A stretch of 64,000 nt of DNA from Streptomyces sp. CBMA291 (GTDB lineage Bacteria; Actinomycetota; Actinomycetes; Streptomycetales; Streptomycetaceae). A program made the translations under genes and the position numbers. This document shows, one piece after another, positions 50,606 to 59,466 of this stretch. The notes beneath the pieces are model-generated. The model saw nothing but the letters and a program-made list of their open reading frames with translations. It did not search any database and was not told the DNA's origin. The stretch spans positions 62,001 through 126,000 of the forward strand of contig NZ_MSJP01000105.1 of NCBI RefSeq assembly GCF_014596525.1, written 5' to 3'. How positions within the stretch are numbered: position 1 is the stretch's first letter; every line of letters begins with the position of its first letter.

Positions 50606-52429
50606 CTAGCCGAGGCGCTCGACGAGCGCGTGGTACTGGTCCCACAGCTCCTTCGGCGTGTGGTCGCCGAAGGTGTTCAGGTGGTCGGGGACGAGGGCGG
50701 CCTCCTCGCGCCACACCTCGCGGTCGACCGTGAGCAGGAACTCCAGGTCCTCGGCCGGGAGGTCGAGGCCCTCGGTGTCCAGGGCGTCGGCGGTCGGCAG
50801 GACGCCGATCGGGGACTCCACGCCCTCGGCCTTGCCTTCGAGGCGCTCGACGATCCACTTCAGGACGCGGCTGTTCTCGCCGAAGCCGGGCCAGACGAAC
50901 TTGCCCGCGTCGTTCTTGCGGAACCAGTTCACGTAGTAGATCTTCGGCAGCTTCGCCGGGTCCGCGTCGGCGCCGACCTTGACCCAGTGGGCCATGTAGT
51001 CGCCCATGTTGTAGCCGCAGAACGGCAGCATGGCGAAGGGGTCGCGGCGCAGCTCGCCGACCTTGCCCTCGGCGGCGGCGGTCTTCTCGGAGGCCACGTT
51101 GGCGCCGAGGAAGACGCCGTGGTTCCAGTCGAAGGACTCGGTGACCAGCGGGACGGCGGAGGCGCGGCGCCCGCCGAAGAGGATGGCCGAGATCGGCACG
51201 CCCTTCGGGTCCTCCCACTCCGGCGCGATGATCGGGCACTGTCCTGCGGGGACGGTGAAGCGCGCGTTGGGGTGGGCGGCCAGGGTGCCGGACTCCGGCG
51301 TCCAGTCGTTGCCCTTCCAGTCCGTGAGGTGGGCGGGCGCCTCCTCGGTCATGCCCTCCCACCAGACGTCGCCGTCGTCGGTGAGCGCGACGTTGGTGAA
51401 GACGGAGTTGCCCCACATGGTCTTCATGGCGTTGGCGTTGGTGTGCTCGCCGGTGCCGGGCGCGACGCCGAAGAAACCGGCCTCGGGGTTGATGGCGTGG
51501 AGCCGCCCGTCCTCGCCGAAGCGCATCCAGGCGATGTCGTCGCCGATGGTCTCCACGGTCCAGCCGGGGATCGTGGGCTCCAGCATGGCCAGGTTGGTCT
51601 TGCCGCAGGCCGACGGGAAGGCGGCGGCCACGTACTTCGCCTCGCCCTGCGGCGGGGTCAGCTTGAGGATGAGCATGTGCTCGGCGAGCCAGCCCTCGTC
51701 ACGGGCCATGACGGAGGCGATGCGCAGCGCGTAGCACTTCTTGCCGAGCAGGGCGTTGCCGCCGTAGCCGGAGCCGTACGACCAGATCTCGCGGCTCTCG
51801 GGGAAGTGCGAGATGTACTTGGTGCTGTTGCAGGGCCACGGCACGTCCTCCTGGCCCTCCTCCAGGGGGGCGCCGAGGGTGTGGACGGCCTTGACGAAGA
51901 AACCGTCGGTGCCCAGCTCGTCGAGGACGGGCTGACCCATGCGGGTCATGGTGCGCATGGAGACGGCGACGTACGCGGAGTCGGTGATCTCGACGCCGAT
52001 GGCGGAGAGCGGGGAGCCGACCGGGCCCATGCAGAAGGGCACGACGTACATGGTGCGGCCGCGCATGGAGCCGCGGAAGATGCCCTTCTCCCCCGCGAAC
52101 AGCTCCTTCATCTCGGCCGGGGCCTTCCAGTGGTTGGTCGGGCCCGCGTCCTCCTCCTTCTCGGAGCAGATGAAGGTCCGGTCCTCGACGCGCGCGACGT
52201 CGGTCGGGTCGGAGGCGGCGTAGTACGAGTTCGGGCGCTTGGCCGGGTCGAGCTTCTTGAAGGTGCCCTTGGCGACGAGCTCCCCGCACAGGCGCTCGTA
52301 CTCGGCCTCGGACCCGTCGCACCAGACGATGGCGTCCGGCTGGGTGATCTCGGCGATCTCGTTCACCCAGGAGACGAGCTCCTGGTGCTGGGTCGGAAGG
52401 TTCTGGGGAGCCGCGTTGTCGCGCGCCAC
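50606..52429 (-). CDS. pckG: GTP-dependent phosphoenolpyruvate carboxykinase
   Basis: A 607-residue enzyme that converts oxaloacetate and GTP to phosphoenolpyruvate and CO2, the entry to gluconeogenesis. The P-loop AFPSACGKTNLAML, the metal and substrate residues in ILFGGRRASAVPLV, and GRTMYVVPFCMGPVGSPLS match the GTP family. It starts at the GTG preceded by AAGGAG. A longer frame upstream lacks a ribosome site. The 200-base gap to the hemolysin gene holds both promoters. Confidence 0.97.
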   Translation of the reverse strand: MARDNAAPQNLPTQHQELVSWVNEIAEITQPDAIVWCDGSEAEYERLCGELVAKGTFKKLDPAKRPNSYYAASDPTDVARVEDRTFICSEKEEDAGPTNHWKAPAEMKELFAGEKGIFRGSMRGRTMYVVPFCMGPVGSPLSAIGVEITDSAYVAVSMRTMTRMGQPVLDELGTDGFFVKAVHTLGAPLEEGQEDVPWPCNSTKYISHFPESREIWSYGSGYGGNALLGKKCYALRIASVMARDEGWLAEHMLILKLTPPQGEAKYVAAAFPSACGKTNLAMLEPTIPGWTVETIGDDIAWMRFGEDGRLHAINPEAGFFGVAPGTGEHTNANAMKTMWGNSVFTNVALTDDGDVWWEGMTEEAPAHLTDWKGNDWTPESGTLAAHPNARFTVPAGQCPIIAPEWEDPKGVPISAILFGGRRASAVPLVTESFDWNHGVFLGANVASEKTAAAEGKVGELRRDPFAMLPFCGYNMGDYMAHWVKVGADADPAKLPKIYYVNWFRKNDAGKFVWPGFGENSRVLKWIVERLEGKAEGVESPIGVLPTADALDTEGLDLPAEDLEFLLTVDREVWREEAALVPDHLNTFGDHTPKELWDQYHALVERLG

Positions 52430-52625
52430 GATCGCTCCTTGTCGAGGGTTTCTGTCTGGTGTGCCCCGTGGGGGCCGCGACCCGGATGCTTCGTAGCTGC
52501 TCATCCGGTGCCGACCGCACTCATTTGATCATCCGCCCGTTGCGCCCATATGTCCAGGGGGGTGCACACGTGAGCAGCGCCACTCGTATCCAGGACTTAC
52601 GGCACCGTAGGTACGATTCGTTTTC

Positions 52626-53300
52626 ATGACTGCCGCCACGCCGGAAGTGCCCCCGATCGAACTCCCGACGAAGCCCCGCCTCCGAGGCTGGCTGCATGCC
52701 GGGATGTTCCCCGCCGTGATCGTCGCGGGGCTCGTCCTGGTCGCCCTCTCCGACTCGCCCCGCGCCCGTATCGCCTGCGGGATCTACGTGCTCACCGCCT
52801 GCCTGCTCTTCGGCATCAGCGCGCTCTACCACCGGGGGAACTGGGGTCCGCGCGGCGAGGCGGTGCTCCGGCGCCTCGACCACGCCAACATCTTCCTGAT
52901 CATCGCGGGCACCTACACCCCGCTCACCCTGCTGCTCCTGCCCGATTCCACCGCCGAGCCGCTCATGTGGGCGGTCTGGGTCGCCGCCGCGGCGGGCATC
53001 GCCTTCCGGGTCTTCTGGGTCGGCGCCCCCCGCTGGCTGTACACGCCCTGCTACATCGCGATGGGCTGGGCCGCCGTCTTCTTCCTCCCCGACTTCATGC
53101 GCACGGGCGGCATCGCCGTCCTCGTCCTCGTCGTCGTCGGCGGACTGCTCTACAGCGCGGGCGGCGTCATCTACGGCATCAAGCGCCCGAACCCCTCCCC
53201 GCGCTGGTTCGGCTTCCACGAGGTCTTCCACTCGCTGACCCTGGCCGCCTTCATCGTGCACTACGTCGGCATCTCCCTGGTCGCCTACCAGCACTCCTGA
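52626..53300 (+). CDS. Hemolysin III family (PAQR-like) membrane protein
   Basis: A 224-residue protein with seven membrane helices. Conserved histidines and Asp in SALYHR, RRLDHANIFLIIAGTYTP, and HEVFHSLTLAAFIVHYVG are the metal-binding residues of the PAQR superfamily. The function in bacteria is unclear (membrane lipid hydrolysis or stress response). It is divergent from pckG and convergent, 13 bases away, with the glycosidase gene. Confidence 0.92.
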   Translation: MTAATPEVPPIELPTKPRLRGWLHAGMFPAVIVAGLVLVALSDSPRARIACGIYVLTACLLFGISALYHRGNWGPRGEAVLRRLDHANIFLIIAGTYTPLTLLLLPDSTAEPLMWAVWVAAAAGIAFRVFWVGAPRWLYTPCYIAMGWAAVFFLPDFMRTGGIAVLVLVVVGGLLYSAGGVIYGIKRPNPSPRWFGFHEVFHSLTLAAFIVHYVGISLVAYQHS

Positions 53301-53313
53301 CCCCGCGGGGCCC

Positions 53314-54321
53314 TCAGGGCTCCGCCGGGCCGCCCAGCGCCCGCCGGACGATCCGCGCCGACTCCGGATGGTCGGCGCACCCCCACACCCCGTGCGGGCA
53401 GTAGTCGGTGAGCGTCTGGTAGACGGGCCGGTGGACCGCGAACCAGTCGAGCATCGCCCGGACGTACGCCGGGTCGTCGCCGTTCCTGAACAGCCCCCAC
53501 TCGGGATACGAGACGGGCTTGCCGTGCTCCGCCGCGAAACGCACGTGGTGGGCGAGCCCGTACGGCTCCGTCAGCTGCTCCTCGAAGGTCGACCCGGCGG
53601 GCTGGTCGTAGGCGTCGAGCCCGATCACGTCGACGACGTCGTCCCCCGGATAGCACTCCGGCCAGGGCACCGCGTCCCGCCCCCGGCTGGCCGTGAAGTC
53701 CAGCCGGAACCGCTGCCCCCGCACCGCCCGCAGCACCCCCGCCACCCGCCGGAAGTACGCCTTCCAGGCCGCCGGGTCCGGACCGCAGCGATGGCTGTAC
53801 GTGGTGCCGTTCATCTCCCAGCCCAGGACCAGGACCGCGTCCCCGAGCCCGTGCCCGACGAGCCGCTCCCCCAGGATCCTGAAGTGCCCGTCGAAGGCGC
53901 CCGCCGCGCCCGCCCGCAGCCCCGCCCGCACCTCGGCGTCCGGCAGCCCCTCCTCGCTGCGGTCGAGCAGCGGCACGTTGAGCACGAAGAGCCGGCCGGG
54001 TCTGGCCCCCTTCCAGCGCGCCCACGGCCCGAAGAGCGCCGGGTGCCCCTCGATGTTGGACCAGCGGTCGCCCGGCAGATAGGTGTGCCCGACGGTCAGC
54101 GCGTCCCCGCCGAGCCAGGCCTGCGCCCGTGCGATCCGGCGCACCCCGGCCTCGTCGGAGCCGGTGAAGAAGCCCGAGGGCACCCCGGTCAGCGGATCGG
54201 GGTCGAGGACGGCGGCCCGGCCGGTCTCGGGCGCGATCCGGCCGGCCGGGAGCAGCAGGACGAAAAGGGCCGCGAGCAGCACGGTCAGTGCGGCTCGCGG
54301 CCAGGCGCGGCGGCGGGCCAC
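53314..54321 (-). CDS. Secreted or anchored GH26-like glycoside hydrolase
   Basis: A 335-residue protein with an N-terminal signal or anchor (RAALTVLLAALFVLLLP). The barrel has VLVLGWEMNGTTY, a likely acid-base Glu, and KPVSYPEWGLF, a likely nucleophile Glu, the layout of GH26 beta-mannanases and relatives in clan GH-A. The actual substrate cannot be read. Its GTG lies one base after the VKOR stop, so it is translated together with VKOR. Confidence 0.82.
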   Translation of the reverse strand: MARRRAWPRAALTVLLAALFVLLLPAGRIAPETGRAAVLDPDPLTGVPSGFFTGSDEAGVRRIARAQAWLGGDALTVGHTYLPGDRWSNIEGHPALFGPWARWKGARPGRLFVLNVPLLDRSEEGLPDAEVRAGLRAGAAGAFDGHFRILGERLVGHGLGDAVLVLGWEMNGTTYSHRCGPDPAAWKAYFRRVAGVLRAVRGQRFRLDFTASRGRDAVPWPECYPGDDVVDVIGLDAYDQPAGSTFEEQLTEPYGLAHHVRFAAEHGKPVSYPEWGLFRNGDDPAYVRAMLDWFAVHRPVYQTLTDYCPHGVWGCADHPESARIVRRALGGPAEP

Positions 54322-54322
54322 G

Positions 54323-54973
54323 TCAGCTCGTCCAGAAGTCCCACCAGCGGGTCAGGATCAGCATCCCGATGATCCCGATGTGCAGGAGCGGCGGGGCGAA
54401 GGCGAACTCGCCGAAGAAGGTCCGCAGCCCGCCGGGCGCGGGGATCACCCCGTGCCGCACGTTGTGCGCGGTGACGTACCAGAACATGACGATCGTGGCG
54501 GCCCAGGCCAGACAGCACCAGAGGCAGAGCGCGTTGATCTCGTACAGCGACTGGTACATCAGCCAGGTGCAGAAGCCGACGCCGAAGAGCGTCCCGGCGT
54601 TCAGACCGAGCCAGAGCCAGCCCCGGTAGCGGGCCCCGGCGAGGAGTCCGGCGCCGAGGGCGACCACGACGGCGTAGGTGACGAGCCCCAGCATCGGGTT
54701 GGGGAAGCCGAAGACGGCCGCCTGCTCGCTCTTCATGACACTGCCGCAGGAGACCACCGGGTTGAGGCTGCACCCCGGCTGGAAGCCGGAGTCCTCCAGG
54801 AGGAGGAACTTGTCGATGGTGATCACCCAGCCGGAGAGCGTGCCCGCCGCCCCGGTGACCATCAGCATCCAGGCGAAGGCCCGGCCCGCTCCGATCGGCC
54901 CGGCGGTCTCCCGCCCGGCCGTCCCCTCCTGCCGCCGGCCCGGCACTGCGCCCCGTACGTCCACCGTCGCCAT
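54323..54973 (-). CDS. Vitamin K epoxide reductase family membrane protein
   Basis: A 216-residue integral membrane protein that would reoxidise or reduce quinones in disulfide bond formation outside the membrane. It has the loop cysteines CSLNPVVSCGSVM and the active-site C-x2-C in NALCLWCCL, with five or so helices. The gene is 19 bases downstream of the DUF5949 gene and one base before the glycosidase gene. Secreted enzymes with disulfides in this region would be plausible clients. Confidence 0.9.
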   Translation of the reverse strand: MATVDVRGAVPGRRQEGTAGRETAGPIGAGRAFAWMLMVTGAAGTLSGWVITIDKFLLLEDSGFQPGCSLNPVVSCGSVMKSEQAAVFGFPNPMLGLVTYAVVVALGAGLLAGARYRGWLWLGLNAGTLFGVGFCTWLMYQSLYEINALCLWCCLAWAATIVMFWYVTAHNVRHGVIPAPGGLRTFFGEFAFAPPLLHIGIIGMLILTRWWDFWTS

Positions 54974-54992
54974 GACGCGGTCCCCTCCCCGC

Positions 54993-55496
54993 TCAGCCCT
55001 GGAGACGGCGGGCGGGCATCATCACATGGGCGCACGCGGCGAGGGTCTCCTCGTCGGAGACGTAGGCGCGCAGCAGCGCCTCGTCGACCGGGCGCCCGGG
55101 GGCTCCCCCGGGCCAGGGGCGCACCGAGCAGAGGAAGTAGACCTGCCCGGACTCGCGGGCCGCCGCCTGCCATTCGGCGGGCACCGGGCACTGCACCTTC
55201 AGGAAGGGCAGGCTGAGGACGGCGGAGCCACCCTCGACGAGCAGCGAGGCGTTGATCCCGGTGTCCTTGGCGAGGTCGAAGAGCCGGTCTCCCACGGAGA
55301 GTCCCATGGTCTCCAGGGCCGCCCGCATGGCCTGCTGACCGGCCTCCGGTCCGTCCCGGCCGTCGCCGAGCGAGTACGCCATGAGGAAGGGCGTACCGGC
55401 CGATTCGGCGGAGGGCTCGCTGGACCACGGGATCACCGTGAGAGTTCCCAGCGGAGAGGCGCTGCGCGCCGAGGAAACGACGTTGGAAGTGGTCAT
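54993..55496 (-). CDS. DUF5949 family protein
   Basis: A 167-residue soluble Streptomyces protein of the DUF5949 type (LGTLTVIPWSSE, PFLMAYSLGDGRDGPE, GQVYFLCSVRPWP, ACAHVMMPARRL). Function unknown. The start is the ATG beginning MTTSNVVSS. It heads a three-gene unit with the VKOR and glycosidase genes and is divergent from melC1. Confidence 0.75.
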   Translation of the reverse strand: MTTSNVVSSARSASPLGTLTVIPWSSEPSAESAGTPFLMAYSLGDGRDGPEAGQQAMRAALETMGLSVGDRLFDLAKDTGINASLLVEGGSAVLSLPFLKVQCPVPAEWQAAARESGQVYFLCSVRPWPGGAPGRPVDEALLRAYVSDEETLAACAHVMMPARRLQG

Positions 55497-55672
55497 GGAT
55501 CCGGATGCTAGTGCTCCAACCACCCTTTCCCCGCGCCGTTTTCACCCGAACGGTAGACATTCGCAACGCCGGTCGTCCGTACCGCAACGAACCCGGGGTT
55601 TCATCGTTGTGCCCTAAGGGCTCTTCCTCCTGTGGCGGAAGGACCCCCTGTCGACCCCGAGGAGATCACCTC

Positions 55673-56086
55673 ATGATCATCCCGCGCCGCGTCGCCCTGC
55701 GGTCCCTCTACACCCTGGCCGTCACCGCGTTCACGGGGGGTGCGCTCGGCCGCGTCGCGGGCCGCCCGCCCTCGGGGGAACGCCCCGAGGATCCCCTCGA
55801 TCCGCATGCCTTCGACGAGATGTACCGGGGGCGCCGGGTGCTGGGGCTCTCCGCGCCCGGCGGGGCGCCGCTCGCCTTCGTCGACGGCTGCCCGCTGCAT
55901 CTGATGCGCTGCGCCGACGGCGGCTACGTCACCCCCATCGACCACTACGAGACCCATCCGACGCCGCTCGCCGCCGTCCGCGCGACCGTGGACGAGCTGG
56001 GGACCGCCCCGCTCTCCCCGCTCGCGGGCGCGCACGGCGTCCACACCGCTCCGACGGGAGGGAGCCCGCGTGGTGTACACGCGTAA
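55673..56086 (+). CDS. melC1: Tyrosinase copper chaperone (MelC1)
   Basis: A 137-residue exported chaperone that loads copper into tyrosinase. A twin-Arg-like start (IPRRVALRSLYTLAVTAFTGGALG) and the family body DEMYRGRRVLG, LAFVDGCPLHLMRCADGGYVTPIDHYETHPTPLAAVRATVDEL match MelC1. It overlaps melC2 by 17 bases. A His/Cys-rich core fits copper binding. A GAGGAGA site precedes the ATG. Confidence 0.92.
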   Translation: MIIPRRVALRSLYTLAVTAFTGGALGRVAGRPPSGERPEDPLDPHAFDEMYRGRRVLGLSAPGGAPLAFVDGCPLHLMRCADGGYVTPIDHYETHPTPLAAVRATVDELGTAPLSPLAGAHGVHTAPTGGSPRGVHA

Positions 56087-56936
56087 GAACCAGCGCGATC
56101 TGACCAGGGCCGAGCGGCACGCGTTCGTCGCCGCCGTCCTGGAACTCAAGAGGACGGGGGCGTACGACGACTTCGTCCGGACCCACATCGACTACTACAC
56201 GTCCGACGGCGAGGGGAAGCTGCGGACGGCCCACATGGCGCCGAGTTTCCTGCCCTGGCACCGCAAGTTCCTGCTCGACTTCGAGACGGCGCTGCGGCGG
56301 CTCGACCCCGGGGTCTCCGTGCCCTACTGGGACTGGACGCAGGACAGCAGTCCGGCGTCCTCGCTGTGGGCGGAGGACTTCCTCGGCGGCAACGGGCGGC
56401 GCAGCGACCTCCAGGTGACGACGGGGCCGTTCGCGCACTCCGCCGGGCAGTGGGAGATCACCCATGCGATGACCCGGCAGACGTTTCTGACCAGGGACTT
56501 CGGCCGTCCGCGCGATCCGATCACGCTGCCGACGGCGGCGCAGCTCGACGAGGTGACACGGGAGCGGGTGTACGACGCCTCGCCGTGGAACTCGACGAGT
56601 TCCACGGGCTTCCGCAACCGGGTCGAGGGCTGGTCGGGGGGTCAGGGCAACGACCGGTTCCGCATCCACAACCGGGTGCACCGGTGGGTCGGCGGGATGA
56701 TGCTGGGCGGGGGTTCGGTGAACGACCCGGTGTTCTGGCTGCACCATTCCTTCGTCGACCTGGTCTGGTCGCGCTGGCAGCAGCGCAATCCGGGGGCCGG
56801 TTACCTTCCGGCGGAGCCGCCGCCCGTGGGTGACCCGCAGCGCGGGAAGGTGGTGGCCCGGAACGAGACGATGGCGCCCTGGGGGGTGACGCCCGCCTCG
56901 ATGTTCGACCACAGCCGGATCTACCGCTACGTGTGA
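56070..56936 (+). CDS. melC2: Tyrosinase (melanin synthesis)
   Basis: A 288-residue type 3 copper oxidase that oxidises tyrosine to dopaquinone, the precursor of melanin. Copper A ligands: H39, H55 and H64 (THIDYY, RTAHMAPSFLPWHRKFLLDFE). Copper B ligands: H200 and H204 (FRIHNRVHRWVGG) and a histidine of WLHHSFVD (H225/H226). PYWDWT and DPVFWLHH are typical. It has no signal of its own and is exported with MelC1. GTG start inside the melC1 end. Confidence 0.96.
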   Translation: MVYTRKNQRDLTRAERHAFVAAVLELKRTGAYDDFVRTHIDYYTSDGEGKLRTAHMAPSFLPWHRKFLLDFETALRRLDPGVSVPYWDWTQDSSPASSLWAEDFLGGNGRRSDLQVTTGPFAHSAGQWEITHAMTRQTFLTRDFGRPRDPITLPTAAQLDEVTRERVYDASPWNSTSSTGFRNRVEGWSGGQGNDRFRIHNRVHRWVGGMMLGGGSVNDPVFWLHHSFVDLVWSRWQQRNPGAGYLPAEPPPVGDPQRGKVVARNETMAPWGVTPASMFDHSRIYRYV

Positions 56937-56952
56937 CGGGGCGGCCGCGGAC

Positions 56953-56993
56953 ACGCGTGTCCCCCCGGCCCGAAGGACCGGGGGGACACGCGT
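56953..56993. terminator. Bidirectional terminator after melC2
   Basis: A perfect 16-bp stem (ACGCGTGTCCCCCCGG and complement) between the convergent melC2 and chaplin genes. Confidence 0.85.
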
Positions 56994-57005
56994 CGGCATG
57001 GCTGG

Positions 57006-57284
57006 TCAGCCGCCGTAGCCGTAGCCGCCGTCGCTGTGACCGCCGCTGGCGTTGACGCAGGTGTTGCCGAAGGCCGGGTTCAGCAGACCGATGACGTTGA
57101 TGGTGTTGCCGCAGAGGTTGACCGGCACGTGGACCGGGACCTGGACGACGTTGCCGGAGGCGACACCGGGCGAGTGGGCGGCGAGGGCCTCGGCGCCCGA
57201 GTCGGCGACGGCGAGGCCGGCTCCGGTGAGGGCAACGGCACCCGTGCCGGCGAGAACCGCGGCAGCCTTCGCGATGCGAGACAT
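57006..57284 (-). CDS. Short chaplin with a Gly/Tyr-rich tail
   Basis: A 92-residue secreted hydrophobic protein that assembles into amyloid films on aerial hyphae. A signal peptide (RIAKAAAVLAGTGAVALTGAGLAVADSG) precedes one chaplin domain: SPGVASGNVVQVPVHVPVNLCGNTINVIGLLNPAFGNTC, with the disulfide cysteine pair. A short tail, ASGGHSDGGYGYGG, follows; it is not typical of every short chaplin. Start codon ATG after a GGAGTTTC site. Confidence 0.94.
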   Translation of the reverse strand: MSRIAKAAAVLAGTGAVALTGAGLAVADSGAEALAAHSPGVASGNVVQVPVHVPVNLCGNTINVIGLLNPAFGNTCVNASGGHSDGGYGYGG

Positions 57285-57395
57285 CAGAAACTCCTTGGAC
57301 TGGAAAGCGGCCGCAGGGATCACGACCGTTGTGTCCCTTTCAACGCGGGGCGGCGGGGCGGGTCACGGCCTTTGCGCCGAAAGAGAAGAAGGAAA

Positions 57396-57466
57396 ACCGA
57401 AAAAATGGCCCGCGGTCCGATTCCCGGCCCGTCATGCGAAAGAACGGGGCGTTTTCGGACCGCGGG
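57396..57466 (-). terminator. Intrinsic terminator with T-run after a secreted-protein gene
   Basis: A 12-bp stem (CCCGCGGTCCGA / TCGGACCGCGGG) on the minus strand is followed by CCATTTTTTCGG, a genuine T-run. It ends the transcript of the secreted protein. Confidence 0.75.
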
Positions 57467-57515
57467 CGACGCGTGTGCGAAGGGGTTTTCGTACGGCGCG
57501 GCGGACGGTCGTACG

Positions 57516-58028
57516 TCAGTCCGTCGCGGGGGCCAGTCCGAGCTGCGGGTCCAGGGCTCCGCTGAGCACCGGGGAGAGCAGTCCGAGCTGGGGGTCGCCC
57601 AGGTCGGGGAGGCCGTCGAGGCCGTTGCCGCGCGGGGCCGTGAGCGGGTTGCCGAGGACGGCGCCGGGGGTGGACGTCAGGATTTCCGAGTGCGGGCTGC
57701 TGAGCCGGGCGTGGCCGGGGTCGCTGTCCCGGAGAAGCTCGGGCAGCGGGGCGTCGACGAGGGTCCCGGGCAGGGTGCCGGTGAGCGGGACGCTGGGCAG
57801 GGCGAGGCCGGGCAGGGTGCCGAGGCCCTTCTGGAAGCCGGTGGGGGCGCCGGGCACCGGGACGGGCACGCCGGTCGCGATGGTCGGCGCGTCCATCGGC
57901 AGAAGCGGCTCCAGACCCTGGAGCGGGACGACCACCGGAGCTTCGACGGCGGCGGCGGGGGCGGCCAGGGCTGCGGAGGCGAGTGCGGTCATGAGGAGTC
58001 CCATGCCCGCGTGAGAGCGCAGATTCAT
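57516..58028 (-). CDS. Secreted Pro/Leu-rich protein of unknown function
   Basis: A 170-residue protein: signal peptide (LLMTALASAALAAPAAA), then a Pro/Leu/Gly-rich body without cysteines or known domain. Motifs such as LPGLALPSVPLTG and LGNPLTAPRGNGLDGLPDLGDPQLG suggest an extended surface protein. ATG start. It lies among chaplin and LPXTG genes on the same strand. Confidence 0.75.
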   Translation of the reverse strand: MNLRSHAGMGLLMTALASAALAAPAAAVEAPVVVPLQGLEPLLPMDAPTIATGVPVPVPGAPTGFQKGLGTLPGLALPSVPLTGTLPGTLVDAPLPELLRDSDPGHARLSSPHSEILTSTPGAVLGNPLTAPRGNGLDGLPDLGDPQLGLLSPVLSGALDPQLGLAPATD

Positions 58029-58099
58029 ATGAGGTGAACGACGTCGGTGGCCGAAACGTGGCGGGGTATATCCGTGTGCGGCCATGCGCCGGGCATGCG

Positions 58100-58132
58100 C
58101 CGGGCCCCCAACGGGTGACGTCGGGGGCCCGG
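58100..58132 (-). terminator. Terminator after the LPXTG gene
   Basis: CCGGGCCCCC and its complement, 10-bp stem, 45 bases past the LPXTG protein stop. Confidence 0.65.
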
Positions 58133-58176
58133 TTGACGCCGCCTCTCCGGGGTCCGGGGAGGGCGTCCGTACGGGG

Positions 58177-59232
58177 TCAGTGACGGCGGGTGGCCGCCGC
58201 CCGGCCGCCGCGCACCCGCAGGAAGGTGCCGCCCGCGATGAGCGCGGCGCTGAGGGCTGCCGCTCCCCACAGCGCGGGGTCGTTGCCGGTCTCGGGGAGG
58301 TGCGGCGGGGAGGTGGGGGGCGTGGTCGGCGGGCTCGTCGGAGGCGTGGTGGGGGGCAGCGTGGGCGGGGTGGTGGGGGGTGTGGTCGGAGGCGTGGTCG
58401 GCGGGGTCGTGGGGGGTGTGGTCGGCGGGGTGGTGGGCGGCGTCGTCTCGCCGTAGCCGGGCTCCTCGCCGTACTCGTAGCCGCCGGGCTCCTCGCCGTA
58501 ACCGGTGCCGGGGTGCTCGCCGTATCCGGTGGGCTCGGGGCTGGGCTCGCCGTAACCGGTGGGCTCGGTGGTGTGCTCGCCGTATCCGGTGGGTTCGGTG
58601 GTGTGCTCGCCGTAGCCGGTGGGCTCCCCGTAGCCGGTGGGCTCGGAGGTGTGCTCGCCGTAACCGGTGTGCTCGGGGGCGGGCTCGCCGTACGCGGGGG
58701 CCGAGGGCTCGGCGATGGGCTCCGCGTAGCCTTCGGCGGTGGGCTCGTTGTATCCCTCGGGCTCGGCGTAACCCTCGCCGTAGCCCTCCTCGCGGCTCTC
58801 TTCGCGGCTCTCCTCGCGACCGGCTTCGGCGTTTCCGCCTTCGGTCTTGCCGGTGGCCTGCTCCTGGCTCTTGCCGCCGCTCGCGGACTGGTCCTGGGGC
58901 GCGGAACCGGCTTCCTCGTGGTGCCGGCCGGACTGGTCGTGGTCGTTGTCGGACCCATGGGCCTGGGCGCCGGATTCCTCGGTCTGATGATCGGGTCGCT
59001 CCGCGGGGGAGCAGAGATCGCCGACGGCGGAGGAGATGAATTCGCCGAGTTCCCTGGTCTTGGCACAGACGTCGGCGGAGAGCGGAGCCCCCGCCTGGGC
59101 CCGGCCGACGGCGAGGCCGTTCGGGCCGTCGCCGGTCTGGGAGTTCACCGCCAGGGCCAATCCGCCGCTCAGGGACAGGATTCCGGTCGCTGCCGCCGCG
59201 GTGAGTACTTTCCTGCTGATGATGGACCGCAT
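58177..59232 (-). CDS. LPXTG-anchored repeat surface protein (non-chaplin)
   Basis: A 351-residue sortase substrate. Signal peptide (RKVLTAAAATGILSLSGGLALA), then a short globular part with a cysteine pair (DVCAKTRELGEFISSAVGDLCSPAE), then an acidic Glu/Gln/Ser-rich stretch, then EPTGYGEHT repeats (about ten), then PPTTPPTT repeats, and finally LPETG, a membrane helix and a basic tail. It has no chaplin domain. It is likely a cell-wall protein with a stalk and a small head. ATG after an AGAGGAAG site. The repeats are exact at the DNA level in places. Confidence 0.88.
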   Translation of the reverse strand: MRSIISRKVLTAAAATGILSLSGGLALAVNSQTGDGPNGLAVGRAQAGAPLSADVCAKTRELGEFISSAVGDLCSPAERPDHQTEESGAQAHGSDNDHDQSGRHHEEAGSAPQDQSASGGKSQEQATGKTEGGNAEAGREESREESREEGYGEGYAEPEGYNEPTAEGYAEPIAEPSAPAYGEPAPEHTGYGEHTSEPTGYGEPTGYGEHTTEPTGYGEHTTEPTGYGEPSPEPTGYGEHPGTGYGEEPGGYEYGEEPGYGETTPPTTPPTTPPTTPPTTPPTTPPTTPPTLPPTTPPTSPPTTPPTSPPHLPETGNDPALWGAAALSAALIAGGTFLRVRGGRAAATRRH

Positions 59233-59466
59233 ACCGCTCTTCCTCTGGAGAAAAGGGAGAGGCCGACGAGGATCCCCCCTCGCTCCGACCGGCCTGATCC
59301 ACGCCGAACGTTCGCGTGTGACTGGCCCAGAGGGTATAGGTCGGCACACATCGCCCCGCGTGGACCACACGGCGGCCAATCTGAAAATCATTCAATCAGC
59401 CGACCGTGTGGAGAAGATCCGGAAGGATCCGCAATTCCCGGGGAAAGGCGACGCGCTGAGGTGGTG

